Of a stretch of DNA of 64,000 bases, positions 8,621 through 16,705 are shown piece by piece; the first letter of the stretch is position 1; the number at the start of each line of letters is the position of its first letter. The notes under the pieces are model-generated. The model did no database searches, had not been told where the DNA came from, and saw nothing but the letters and a program-made list of their open reading frames with translations. Origin of the DNA: Flavobacterium sp. (GTDB taxonomy: Bacteria; Bacteroidota; Bacteroidia; Flavobacteriales; Flavobacteriaceae); the NCBI RefSeq assembly GCF_017744675.1, contig NZ_JAGIAV010000001.1, positions 374,498-438,497 of the forward strand, written 5' to 3'. The position numbers were made by a program, and so were the translations under genes.

Positions 8621-9754
8621 ATGAAAAAAGTTGTAATGACTCTCGCATTTGCCCTAGCGTTGACTGGAGTACATGCGCAAACAGAAAACAATAACAGCTA
8701 TAATAAATGGTCTATAGATTTAGGCGCAGGTTTTAACAAACCGCAACGACCATTTAATAGCGGATATTCTACAAACACGATAAGCCCATGGACTGGTGAT
8801 TTAGGTGTTCGTTACATGTTTAACAACAAATTTGGTTTAAAAGCAGATTTTGGATACAACAGTTTTACTGCAAAAGGCAGTTCATTAGATTTTGATTCAA
8901 AATATTACAGAGTAGATTTACAAGCTGTTGCTAACTTAGGCCGCATCATGAATTTTGAAACTTGGACTAATACTTTCGGTTTATTAGGTCATGCTGGTTT
9001 TGGTTATGGTCAATTAAGAAGTGATAGTTTTAAAGGAGCAGATGAAGTAGGAAATTTTATTGCTGGTATAACTGGACAAATAAGACTATCAAATCGAGTA
9101 GCTTTAACTGGTGATTTCTCTACTATTTTAAATGCTACCCAAGATCATACTTTTAATGGAGCATATGTACCTGAAAACAGAGGTTTTTCTGGATTGATTT
9201 TTAATGGAACTGTTGGTTTAAACATTTACTTAGGAAAAAATACCAAACATGCAGATTGGATCGTATTAGAAAACAACAACAATACTGATATTTCTGCTTT
9301 AGAAAACAAAGTATCAGATCTTGAAAATCAAATCAAGAAAATACCTGCACAAAAAGAAGTGGTTGTTGAAAAACAGGTTACTACTCCTCAACTTACAGAT
9401 AGTGATTTGATTAAGAGAATGATCAATGATAAATACTACAGTGTTTATTTTGATTTCAACAAAACAACGCCTATCGAAAACTCAACTGCAGCAATTGATG
9501 TTGTTTTAAATTACTTGAGAAAAAACCCTTCAGCATCTCTTGACTTAGTTGGTTATGCTGATCAAGTTGGAAAAGCAGAGTACAACGAAAAACTATCATA
9601 CGCAAGAGCAACGAATGTTAAAACTATTTTTGAAAAAGCTGGAATTGCTTCTTCACGTTTAAATGTTGTAGCTGAAGGCGCTGATACATCAATCCAAAAA
9701 GATTCTGACGAAGCTAGAAGATTAGCTAGAAGAGTTACTTTTATTGTAAAATAA
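8621..9754 (+). CDS. OmpA-family outer-membrane protein
   Basis: A 377-residue outer-membrane protein. It starts with a signal peptide (MKKVVMTLAFALALTGVHAQ). An eight-stranded beta-barrel follows over about residues 25-205, with alternating hydrophobic strands and aromatic ends (GDLGVRYMFNNKFGLKADFGY). Next come a short coiled-coil-like linker (ALENKVSDLENQIKKI, about 225-245) and a peptidoglycan-binding OmpA domain at about 270-377 (YYSVYFDFNKTTPI..., LDLVGYADQVGKAEYNEKLSYARA). Proteins of this build tie the outer membrane to the cell wall and are usually very abundant. Single gene with its own terminator. The start is well supported by the signal peptide. Confidence 0.92.
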   Translation: MKKVVMTLAFALALTGVHAQTENNNSYNKWSIDLGAGFNKPQRPFNSGYSTNTISPWTGDLGVRYMFNNKFGLKADFGYNSFTAKGSSLDFDSKYYRVDLQAVANLGRIMNFETWTNTFGLLGHAGFGYGQLRSDSFKGADEVGNFIAGITGQIRLSNRVALTGDFSTILNATQDHTFNGAYVPENRGFSGLIFNGTVGLNIYLGKNTKHADWIVLENNNNTDISALENKVSDLENQIKKIPAQKEVVVEKQVTTPQLTDSDLIKRMINDKYYSVYFDFNKTTPIENSTAAIDVVLNYLRKNPSASLDLVGYADQVGKAEYNEKLSYARATNVKTIFEKAGIASSRLNVVAEGADTSIQKDSDEARRLARRVTFIVK

Positions 9755-9778
9755 TTTTTTTTTAATTACTGATTTTAA

Positions 9779-9812
9779 AAGGCCCTTAGGATTTTTTCTT
9801 AAGGGCTTTTTT
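9779..9812 (+). terminator. Rho-independent terminator of the OmpA-family gene
   Basis: Stem gcccttag / cttaagggc with a T-rich loop and a T run, 25 bases after the stop codon. Confidence 0.85.
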
Positions 9813-9976
9813 ATAGCATGTATATTAAAAAACAACTCCACATTAAAACCCTGCTACTTTTAAAAAAATTGCTCTCTATAATTTTATTGATAATTAATTG
9901 ACATCTCTAATGTTTTCAAGGTTTCGAAAAAATGAAATGAATAATTTTTCTTAATTTTACAAAAAAGACACTTATT

Positions 9977-10495
9977 ATGTTAGCAAAAAATATTGAATCG
10001 GCTTTAAACAAGCAAATCCGTATAGAAGCAGAATCTTCACAAACTTATCTTTCTATGGCTTGTTGGGCTGAAGTGCACGGATTGGAAGGAATTGCGCAAT
10101 TTATGTATACACAGTCAGATGAAGAGCGTGCACATATGCTTAAATTGATTAAGTATGTAAACGAACGCGGAGGACATGCTCAAATTACAGATCTAAAAGC
10201 ACCAAAAACAAGTTATTCTACTTTTAAAGAAATGTTTGAGGAACTTTATAATCATGAACTTTTTGTTTCGAAATCGATCAATGAATTGGTACATATTACT
10301 TTTGAAGAAAAAGATTATGCTACTCACAATTTCTTACAATGGTATGTTTCTGAACAAATCGAAGAAGAAGCTACAGCTAAATCTATCTTAGACAAAATCA
10401 ACTTAATTGGCGATGACAAAGGAGGTCTTTACTTGTTTGATCGTGATATTCAGCAATTAACAGTTACGAGCTCAATTGCTATTAATCCTAAATAA
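9977..10495 (+). CDS. Bacterial non-haem ferritin
   Basis: A 172-residue iron-storage protein that should assemble into a 24-mer, oxidise Fe(II) and store it as mineral in the cytoplasm. The family signature is clear: an N-terminal helix with IRIEAESSQTYLSMACWAE (Glu17-type ferroxidase ligand), then QSDEERAHMLKLIKYVNERGG with the Glu-x-x-His ligand pair, and EEKDYATHNFLQWYVSEQIEEEATAKSI carrying further ligands. Length and motifs match FtnA-type ferritins and lack the haem-binding Met pattern of bacterioferritins. Single gene, start ATG at 9977. No Fur-like operator was recognised upstream. Confidence 0.95.
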   Translation: MLAKNIESALNKQIRIEAESSQTYLSMACWAEVHGLEGIAQFMYTQSDEERAHMLKLIKYVNERGGHAQITDLKAPKTSYSTFKEMFEELYNHELFVSKSINELVHITFEEKDYATHNFLQWYVSEQIEEEATAKSILDKINLIGDDKGGLYLFDRDIQQLTVTSSIAINPK

Positions 10496-10541
10496 AAAAG
10501 TTAAAGTTTATTTAGAACACTTAAAAATAACTTTTTTGATT

Positions 10542-10549
10542 TATATTTG
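10542..10549 (+). promoter_or_regulatory. -7 box (TATATTTG) of the Lys/Cys-rich mini-gene
   Basis: TATATTTG fits the Bacteroidota TAnnTTTG consensus and lies 28 bases before the TTG start at 10577. No convincing -33 element was seen at the right distance. Confidence 0.4.
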
Positions 10550-10576
10550 TCTCTGTTTTTATAATACAGAGGAAAA

Positions 10577-10762
10577 TTGAGCAAGAAAGAAAAAGACAAG
10601 GACAAAAAAAAGGATAAAAAGAAAAAGAAAAACAAAGATATCCTTGATAAAATTAAGAAGATTGAAAACTGTAAATCTTCTTGCTGCGAGAAATATAAAA
10701 AGAGCGAAAAGAAACGCTGTTCACGCTGTCCTATGTTTGATTTATTTAAAAAAACTGCTTAA
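10577..10762 (+). CDS. Lysine-rich mini-protein with a C-terminal cysteine cluster
   Basis: A 61-residue protein. The first 20 residues are almost only Lys, Asp and Glu (SKKEKDKDKKKDKKKKK). The second half carries five cysteines in a compact pattern (CKSSCCEKYKKSEKKRCSRC), ending PMFDLFKKTA. The frame has no ATG upstream of its cysteine region, so TTG at 10577 is the likely start, preceded by an AGAGGAAAA stretch that could serve as a ribosome-binding site. A promoter box upstream and a terminator downstream support a real, separate transcript. The pattern suggests metal or nucleic-acid binding, which is inference only. Confidence 0.6.
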   Translation: MSKKEKDKDKKKDKKKKKNKDILDKIKKIENCKSSCCEKYKKSEKKRCSRCPMFDLFKKTA

Positions 10763-10770
10763 AGCATATA

Positions 10771-10805
10771 GAAAAACCCATCCGATTTCTCTGGTGGGTT
10801 TTTTA
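10771..10805 (+). terminator. Rho-independent terminator of the mini-gene
   Basis: Stem aaaaacccatcc / ggtgggtttttt closing a short loop, ten bases after the stop codon. Confidence 0.85.
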
Positions 10806-10843
10806 GTTTTAAATTGCAGTCAACTTTCGATTTTAATACTACT

Positions 10844-11536
10844 ATGAAAAACGATATTATAATACCTCAATCTAGCCTTGATTTTTTGGTTGAACTAAAA
10901 CAAAACAACAATAAGCCATGGTTTGAAGCCAACAAACCACAATATTTAATCGAACTTAATCATATCGAAAACTTTGCTGGTGCTTTATTAAAAGAACTTT
11001 CCAAAACAGATGTTCTAGAAAATACTTCGGGCAAAAAAAGCGTTTACAGAATCTATCGTGACATTCGTTTTTCTAAAGACAAAACTCCTTTTAAGACTTT
11101 TTGGGGCGGAAGCTACACTCGCGCCACTGCTGCAAGACGCGGCGGTTATTATTTCCATCTGGAAAAAGGAAACACTTTTTTCGCGGGTGGTTTCTGGGGG
11201 CCAAATGCAGCCGATTTAAAACGAATAAGAACTGAATTTGCACACGATCCAGAATCGTTTCAGAAAATATTGAATTCGGAATCTTTTAAAAGCAATTTTG
11301 GAGTTTTACAAGGCGAACAGCTTAAAACAAAACCAAAAGGTTTTGATGTCAATCATCCTGCTATTGATTTACTTCGTTTTAAACAATTTTTGGTCATAAA
11401 ACGTTTCACCGACAAAGAAGTATTGAGTCCGCAATTTTTAGAATTGGCCTTGGATGCTTTTAAAAACATGAGACCGTTTTTTGATTATATGAGTGAAGTG
11501 CTGACCACCGATGCTAATGGCGTTTCTATTTTATAA
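10844..11536 (+). CDS. DUF2461 family protein
   Basis: A 230-residue cytoplasmic protein of the DUF2461 family, whose role is not established. Typical stretches are the opening LDFLVELKQNNNKPWFEANK, the central VYRIYRDIRFSKDKTPFKT, and GGYYFHLEKGNTFFAGGFW. Together these give a family-length protein with conserved Arg, Lys and aromatic residues. The frame extends upstream to a TTG (10814) inside the region behind the preceding terminator, but the ATG at 10844 begins at the conserved N-terminus. Single gene, followed by a hairpin-rich spacer. Confidence 0.85.
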   Translation: MKNDIIIPQSSLDFLVELKQNNNKPWFEANKPQYLIELNHIENFAGALLKELSKTDVLENTSGKKSVYRIYRDIRFSKDKTPFKTFWGGSYTRATAARRGGYYFHLEKGNTFFAGGFWGPNAADLKRIRTEFAHDPESFQKILNSESFKSNFGVLQGEQLKTKPKGFDVNHPAIDLLRFKQFLVIKRFTDKEVLSPQFLELALDAFKNMRPFFDYMSEVLTTDANGVSIL

Positions 11537-11560
11537 AAACCTTTTTCGATAAAATAGTAA

Positions 11561-11588
11561 ACCCGACAGGTTTTAAAAATCTGTCGGA
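11561..11588 (+). terminator. Hairpin, probable terminator of the DUF2461 gene
   Basis: Stem cccgacaggtttt / aaaatctgtcgg with one mismatch, 25 bases after the stop. A near-perfect relative of this stem recurs at 11810-11842. Confidence 0.6.
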
Positions 11589-11622
11589 TTTAACTTATCG
11601 CTGTTCAATACTAAAAACAATT

Positions 11623-11800
11623 CATTCCGTAGGAATGTCTCGTCGGTAGTAAAAATCGATTTTGATCATGATTTTACGTTCCATAGGAACGTTTGATTAA
11701 TAAAACGCATATCTTATCACGCAAAACAGGTGTCCCTACAGGACACTACGCAAATAACATCATTTTTTTTTCTACCAACCATATATTCCTAACGGAATAT
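11623..11800. repeat. Cluster of four short REP-like hairpins
   Basis: Four small palindromes with the plan N(4-5)-CC-(4-5 bases)-GG-N'(4-5) lie in a row in this 355-base gene-free spacer: cattccgtaggaatg (11623-11637), acgttccataggaacgt (11676-11692), gtgtccctacaggacac (11730-11746) and atattcctaacggaatat (11783-11800). Their stems differ in bases but keep the CC/GG core and similar loops (taggaa, tacagg), spaced about 53 bases apart. They resemble repetitive extragenic palindromes. No transposase gene is next to them. Confidence 0.7.
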
Positions 11801-11809
11801 GTAAACATT

Positions 11810-11842
11810 AAACCCGACAGGTTTTAAAAACCTGTCGGGTTT
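11810..11842. terminator. Bidirectional hairpin
   Basis: Perfect inverted repeat of aaacccgacaggttt with aaacctgtcgggttt around a three-base centre. The stem repeats the one at 11561-11588. Confidence 0.6.
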
Positions 11843-11852
11843 GTCTTTAATT

Positions 11853-11885
11853 AGCTTTGTCAAAGTTTAAAACTTTGACAAAGCT
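11853..11885 (-). terminator. Terminator of ssb
   Basis: Perfect 16-bp arms (agctttgtcaaagttt and its complement) around one base, ending six bases from the ssb stop codon on the minus strand. Confidence 0.7.
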
Positions 11886-11891
11886 TCTAAA

Positions 11892-12215
11892 TTATTTACT
11901 CAATAATAAAATTTCATTTACAACCACTTCGGTTATATAACGCTTTTCACCGTTTTTATCATCGTAGCTTCTGTGCGTCAGTTTTCCTTCAACAGCAATT
12001 TCTTTTCCTTTTACAACAAACTTTTCGATGATTTCTGCTGTTTTTCCCCAGGCTGTTATGCGATGCCATTCGGTTTGTTCGACTCTTTCACCTTTATCAT
12101 TTTTATAATAATCTTTTGTAGCGATAGAAACGTGTGCTAATTTTTTACCGTTTTCTAATGTTTTAACTTCTGGATCGTTTCCTACATTCCCGATTAATTG
12201 TACTCTGTTTTTCAT
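11892..12215 (-). CDS. ssb: Single-stranded DNA-binding protein
   Basis: A 107-residue OB-fold protein that coats single-stranded DNA. The N-terminus MKNRVQLIGNVGNDPEVKTL, the HVSIATKDYYKN segment and EWHRITAWGKTAEIIEKFVVKGKEIAVEGKLTHRSYDD are classic SSB sequence. It ends directly after the OB-fold (VVNEILLLSK) and lacks the acidic C-terminal tail that recruits repair and replication partners. It is therefore a short accessory form and probably not the main replicative SSB. Start ATG at 12215. It is divergent from the GNAT-nitrilase gene, with a 175-base regulatory spacer between them. Confidence 0.93.
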   Translation of the reverse strand: MKNRVQLIGNVGNDPEVKTLENGKKLAHVSIATKDYYKNDKGERVEQTEWHRITAWGKTAEIIEKFVVKGKEIAVEGKLTHRSYDDKNGEKRYITEVVVNEILLLSK

Positions 12216-12290
12216 GGCGTATAATATTTAATGTTAGTATTAAGTGAATCGTTTTTCAAATTCAACAGGACAAAGATGCGAAACCTCAGC

Positions 12291-12303
12291 ACCGACAGTC
12301 GGT
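12291..12303. promoter_or_regulatory. Palindrome in the ssb upstream region
   Basis: A perfect 13-bp palindrome (accgacagtcggt) is followed by three ACTGT words within 30 bases. It lies between two divergent genes, ssb and the GNAT-nitrilase gene, so it could be an operator. No regulator is identified. Confidence 0.3.
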
Positions 12304-12342
12304 TATTAACTGTTTACTATCGACTGTAACTGTTTGTAAGCG

Positions 12343-12374
12343 TTTGTAAATGGAAATTGTTTTTTGTATATTTG
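12343..12374 (+). promoter_or_regulatory. Promoter of the GNAT-nitrilase gene
   Basis: TTTG at 12343-12346 and TATATTTG at 12367-12374, separated by 20 bases, match the Bacteroidota sigma-factor consensus well. The ATG follows 16 bases later. This is the clearest promoter in the window. Confidence 0.65.
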
Positions 12375-12390
12375 AGATAAATCTTACGAT

Positions 12391-13917
12391 ATGCAGGCAA
12401 AAATCAAAAAAGTAGAGTTAAGAAACCTTGAAATAGAGGACTATAGACAATTGAAAAAATCAATGATCGAATCGTATCCAGAAATGGCCGATTCGTATTG
12501 GGGATCTGATGATATAGAAAGACTTCTTTCTATTTTTCCAGAGGGACAGTTGGTGATTTTGGTTGACGGAAAAGTCGTTGGCTCTGCCCTATCTCTTATT
12601 ATCGATGAAAAATTGGTAGAGAAACGACACAATTATCAGCAAATTAGCGGTAATTACACCTTCTCTACTCATAATCCAGATGCCGAAATTTTATACGGAA
12701 TAGATGTTTTTATTCACCCCAATTATAGAGGTCTTCGTTTAGGACGCCGATTATACGATGCAAGAAAGGAGCTTTGCGAGCAATTGAATTTAAAAGCGAT
12801 TGTTTTTGCAGGAAGAATTCCGAATTATAGGGAACACGCCAAAAAGATGTCGCCTAAAACGTATATCGAAAAAGTTCGCACCAAAGAATTGTACGATCCT
12901 GTTCTTTCTTTTCAGTTAAGTAATGACTTTCACGTTTTGAAAATCCTTAAAAATTATTTGGAAGGTGACGAAGAATCGAAAGAATTTGCGGTTCTATTGG
13001 AATGGAATAATATTTATTATGAAGAGAGTCCGAAACTGATTAATCTTAAAAAAGAAATCATTCGATTAGGATTAATCCAATGGCAGATGCGTCCGCTAAA
13101 TAATGTTGAAGCCCTTTTTGAACAAGCTGAGTTTTTCATTGATGCCGTTTCTGGTTATGGATCAGACTTTGCTTTGTTTCCGGAATTATTCACTGCGCCT
13201 TTAATGGCCGATTACAATCATTTATCTGAAGCAGAAGCCATTCGCGAACTCGCACGACACACAGATCCGATTCGCAAGCGTTTTCAGGAATTTGCCATTT
13301 CATACAACATCAATATTATAACGGGGAGTATGCCTTATGTAGAAAGCGGAAATCTGTACAATGTCGGTTTTTTATGCAAAAGAGATGGTACCTCAGAAAT
13401 GTATACCAAAATTCATATCACACCAAATGAAGTTATTCATTGGGGAATGAAAGGCGGATCGCAATTTAAAACCTTTGATACCGATTGTGGTAAAATAGGG
13501 ATTCTGATCTGCTATGATGTCGAGTTTCCAGAACTTTCGAGACTTTTGGCAGATGAAGGAATGGATATTTTATTCGTTCCATTTTTAACGGATACTCAAA
13601 ACGGATATACTCGTGTAAAACATTGTTCGCAAGCACGCGCCATCGAAAATGAGTGTTATGTAGCCATAGCAGGTTGCGTTGGAAATCTTCCGAAAGTAAA
13701 CAATATGGATATTCAATATGCGCAGTCTTCTGTGTTTACACCGTCTGATTTTGCCTTTCCGAGTAATGGAATCAAAGCAGAAGCTACTCCAAACACCGAA
13801 ATGACGCTTATTGTTGATGTTGATTTGAATTTATTGAAAGAACTTCACGAACATGGAAGTGTAAAAACATTAAAAGACAGAAGATCTGACCTTTACGAAA
13901 TTAAAAAATTGAATTAA
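12391..13917 (+). CDS. GNAT N-acetyltransferase fused to a carbon-nitrogen hydrolase
   Basis: A 508-residue two-domain cytoplasmic protein. Residues about 5-215 form a GNAT acetyltransferase, with the acetyl-CoA loop around IHPNYRGLRLGRRLYDARK (109-127). Residues about 222-505 form a nitrilase-superfamily amidase with the full catalytic triad: Glu265 (ALFPELFTAP), Lys340 (YTKIHITPNE) and Cys374 (ILICYDVEFPE). This fusion is a recognised bacterial arrangement, but its substrate is not settled; the amidase part resembles omega-amidase/Nit-type enzymes. The stop codon overlaps the next start (TAATG), coupling it to the zinc-ribbon gene. Start ATG at 12391 sits just behind a strong promoter. Confidence 0.9.
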   Translation: MQAKIKKVELRNLEIEDYRQLKKSMIESYPEMADSYWGSDDIERLLSIFPEGQLVILVDGKVVGSALSLIIDEKLVEKRHNYQQISGNYTFSTHNPDAEILYGIDVFIHPNYRGLRLGRRLYDARKELCEQLNLKAIVFAGRIPNYREHAKKMSPKTYIEKVRTKELYDPVLSFQLSNDFHVLKILKNYLEGDEESKEFAVLLEWNNIYYEESPKLINLKKEIIRLGLIQWQMRPLNNVEALFEQAEFFIDAVSGYGSDFALFPELFTAPLMADYNHLSEAEAIRELARHTDPIRKRFQEFAISYNINIITGSMPYVESGNLYNVGFLCKRDGTSEMYTKIHITPNEVIHWGMKGGSQFKTFDTDCGKIGILICYDVEFPELSRLLADEGMDILFVPFLTDTQNGYTRVKHCSQARAIENECYVAIAGCVGNLPKVNNMDIQYAQSSVFTPSDFAFPSNGIKAEATPNTEMTLIVDVDLNLLKELHEHGSVKTLKDRRSDLYEIKKLN

Positions 13918-14264
13918 TGAAAACATGCCTCGAATGTTCAGCTAAAATTTTCGGCCGCGAAGACAAGAAATTCTGCTCTGATAGTTGCCGAAATGCCTAC
14001 AATAATAAAATAAATAAAGATAGTACGAATTTCATGCGAAATATAAACAACAAGTTACGCAAAAATTACCGTATTTTGGCAGAGTTAAATGTAGATGGAA
14101 AATCGAAAGCTTCCAGAGACAAATTATTGACAAAAGGCTTTGATTTTGAATTCTTTACAAACATTTTACAGACCAAGACAGGAAATACATATTATTTCTT
14201 GTACGATCAAGGATATCGCTCCTTGGACAATGATTATTTTATGCTTGTTAAAAAAGAAATATAG
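13917..14264 (+). CDS. Small zinc-ribbon protein of unknown function
   Basis: A 115-residue protein with an N-terminal treble-clef or ribbon-like motif, CLECSAKIFGREDKKFCSDSC, with cysteines at about 4, 7, 21 and 25 that should bind zinc. A basic helical region follows (NNKINKDSTNFMRNINNKLRKNYRILAEL), then a KGFDFEFFTNILQTKTGNTYYFLYDQGY segment. Proteins of this build are common as hypothetical proteins in Bacteroidota. The gene overlaps the end of the GNAT-nitrilase gene by one base. No function is known to me; nucleic-acid binding is a guess from the basic zinc motif. Confidence 0.75.
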   Translation: MKTCLECSAKIFGREDKKFCSDSCRNAYNNKINKDSTNFMRNINNKLRKNYRILAELNVDGKSKASRDKLLTKGFDFEFFTNILQTKTGNTYYFLYDQGYRSLDNDYFMLVKKEI

Positions 14265-14280
14265 TTAGTATTTATTCACC

Positions 14281-16680
14281 ATGAGAAAAAACCCCACCTC
14301 AATTCTAGCCATAGTCTGCGTTTTAGCCTTACTTGGCATTATATATGCCACGATGATGCCGCAAGGCATCTCTAAAGATGACGAAGCGCTAGCTGAATTT
14401 TCGACCGAAAGAGCCTTAAATCAAGTCGAAATTATTGCGCAGAAACCGCATTATGTCGGATCGACCAATCACGAACTTGTAGCCAACTACTTAAAGCTAG
14501 AATTAAACAGAATCGGATTAGAAACGAGCATTCAGGAAGGTTTTACTCTAAATGATAAAGGTCTTTTGGTAAAGTCAAAAAATATTTTGGCTCGAATTAA
14601 GGGAACAAACAATACAAAAGCACTTTTACTTCTTTCTCATTATGACAGTGCACCGCATTCTTTTTCAAAAGGTGCAAGCGACGATGCTTCTGGTGTCGCT
14701 ACAATTTTAGAAGGCATTCGCGCCTTTTTATACTCTAAACACCCTCAAAAAAACGATATTATCATATTATTCTCTGATGCAGAAGAATTAGGATTAAACG
14801 GTGCTGCTTTATTCGTAAACAAACATCCTTGGGCAAAAGACGTAGGTTTGGTTTTAAACTTCGAAGCAAGAGGAACTTCTGGACCAAGCTACATGCTGAT
14901 GGAGACCAATAAAGGAAACGAAGCTCTAATCAAAGAATTTACTAAAGCAAAGCCTTCGCATCCTGTTTCAAATTCGTTGATGTACAGTATTTACAAAATG
15001 CTTCCCAACGATACCGATTTAACTGTTTTTAGAGAACAAGGCAATATTCAGGGATTCAACTTCGCTTTTATTGATGGCCATTTCAACTATCACACACAAC
15101 AGGACGACGTTCAGCATTTAAATAAAACTACATTGGCACATCAAGGCACTTACATTATGCCTTTGCTAAAATACTTCTCTAATATTGATTTAAACCAGAC
15201 CGAGTCTACAGAAGACGATGTTTACTTCAATGCTCCTTTTACCTTCATCAGTTATCCGTTTACTTGGGTAATGCCAATGACACTTATAGCTTTTGGTTTA
15301 TTGGTTATCTTCATTTTTGTTGGAAAAGTAAAACGAATCATCACTTTTACAGAAATTTTTAAAGGATTTGTTCCGCTTCTTGGATCTATTATAATTGCAG
15401 GATTGGTAACGTTTTTAGGCTGGAAATTAATTCTTGAAATTTACCCTCAATATTCTGATCTTTTAAACGGATTTACCTACAACGGACACGCTTATATTGG
15501 TGCTTTTGTTACTCTGAGCATCGCGATCTGTTTTGCTTTCTATCACCATTTTTCTGAAGCTAAAACAACCATGAACCATTTTGTGGCGCCTTTGCTGCTT
15601 TGGATTATAATCAATGCATTTTTAGCGAATAGCTTAACGGGAGCAGGTTTCTTAATTATTCCGGTTTATTTCGGAATATTATTATTCGGAATATTTGTTT
15701 TCACTCAACATTACAGTTTAGGAATGAATTTAATATTCTCTATTCCTGCCCTAGCAATTGTGGCGCCTTTTATTGTAATGTTTCCTATTGGCTTAGGACT
15801 TAAAATATTATATGGAAGTGCAGTTCTAACCGTTTTATTGTTCGGATTGTTATTGCCAATATTTGGAGCTTTCGCTAAAAAAGGAGCTTGGATTGTGGTT
15901 TTCTTCCTTACTTCGATCGGATTTTTCGTTTACGCAGGATATAACTCTGGTTACGAACACGGAAAAGCCAAATCAAATAGCTTGTTATATGTTTACAATG
16001 CCGATAACAATTCTGCGGTTTGGACAACTTATGATACTAATTTGGACGAATGGACTAAATCTTATTTAGGCGAAAGCAATCAAAAAGCAGTTGGATTAAA
16101 TACGCTTCCGCTAACAAGCAAATACAATACAACATTTACATACAGCGCTATTGCACCAGTTGTTGAAATTCAAAAACCGACGATTCAGTTTTTAAGAGAT
16201 AGCGTAATTGGAAATAATAGATACTTGAAAATTAAGATTACTCCAAACAGAAAAGTAAATCGTTACGACATTTTTGCCAATCCAAAAATGACTTTTTACA
16301 ACTTTAAGGCAAATGGAGTTACCACTTCGGGAGAAAAAACCAATCGTCTTGAACGTGAAGGTTCAAAAATTTTATGCTATTATGTGGTTGGAAACGAACC
16401 GCTTGAAATGGAATTCTACATCAATAAATCGTCGGTTTTTGATATGGATTTATTAGAAAGTTCGTTCGATTTAATGAGCAATCCATTGTTGAAGGTTAAA
16501 CCAAGAAGCGATTGGATGATGCCAACGCCTTTTGTTTTGAATGACGCCGTTTTAATACAGCAGAAAATCAAAAGATATGTGCCACCGGTAAAACCAATTG
16601 AACCTGTTGTGCCAGTAGATAGTTTGGCTGTTTCAAAAGATAGTTTAAAACCGGCAGCTATTAAACCAGTACAACAATAA
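14281..16680 (+). CDS. M28-family zinc peptidase with multiple membrane segments
   Basis: A 799-residue membrane enzyme. An N-terminal signal anchor (about 8-28) precedes an M28 aminopeptidase domain at about 40-305. Its zinc-site residues are visible: His120 and Asp122 in LLSHYDSAPHS, Asp134/135 in KGASDDASGVA, and Glu168/169 in FSDAEELGLNG. After it come about eight hydrophobic helices (residues 325-560) and a C-terminal soluble domain of about 230 residues ending in a Pro/Val-rich tail. The plan matches ER-aminopeptidase-like M28 proteins found in Bacteroidota, with the catalytic domain outside the cytoplasm. Likely role: trimming exported peptides. Start 14281 follows the zinc-ribbon gene by 16 bases. 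Confidence 0.88.
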   Translation: MRKNPTSILAIVCVLALLGIIYATMMPQGISKDDEALAEFSTERALNQVEIIAQKPHYVGSTNHELVANYLKLELNRIGLETSIQEGFTLNDKGLLVKSKNILARIKGTNNTKALLLLSHYDSAPHSFSKGASDDASGVATILEGIRAFLYSKHPQKNDIIILFSDAEELGLNGAALFVNKHPWAKDVGLVLNFEARGTSGPSYMLMETNKGNEALIKEFTKAKPSHPVSNSLMYSIYKMLPNDTDLTVFREQGNIQGFNFAFIDGHFNYHTQQDDVQHLNKTTLAHQGTYIMPLLKYFSNIDLNQTESTEDDVYFNAPFTFISYPFTWVMPMTLIAFGLLVIFIFVGKVKRIITFTEIFKGFVPLLGSIIIAGLVTFLGWKLILEIYPQYSDLLNGFTYNGHAYIGAFVTLSIAICFAFYHHFSEAKTTMNHFVAPLLLWIIINAFLANSLTGAGFLIIPVYFGILLFGIFVFTQHYSLGMNLIFSIPALAIVAPFIVMFPIGLGLKILYGSAVLTVLLFGLLLPIFGAFAKKGAWIVVFFLTSIGFFVYAGYNSGYEHGKAKSNSLLYVYNADNNSAVWTTYDTNLDEWTKSYLGESNQKAVGLNTLPLTSKYNTTFTYSAIAPVVEIQKPTIQFLRDSVIGNNRYLKIKITPNRKVNRYDIFANPKMTFYNFKANGVTTSGEKTNRLEREGSKILCYYVVGNEPLEMEFYINKSSVFDMDLLESSFDLMSNPLLKVKPRSDWMMPTPFVLNDAVLIQQKIKRYVPPVKPIEPVVPVDSLAVSKDSLKPAAIKPVQQ

Positions 16681-16705
16681 ACCAACCTAACCTTAAACTA
16701 TTAAA

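Noticed and set aside
10644..10847. A 67-codon frame overlapping the Lys/Cys-rich mini-gene in another phase
   Set aside because: It runs through the terminator of the mini-gene and into the next spacer and has no coding character.
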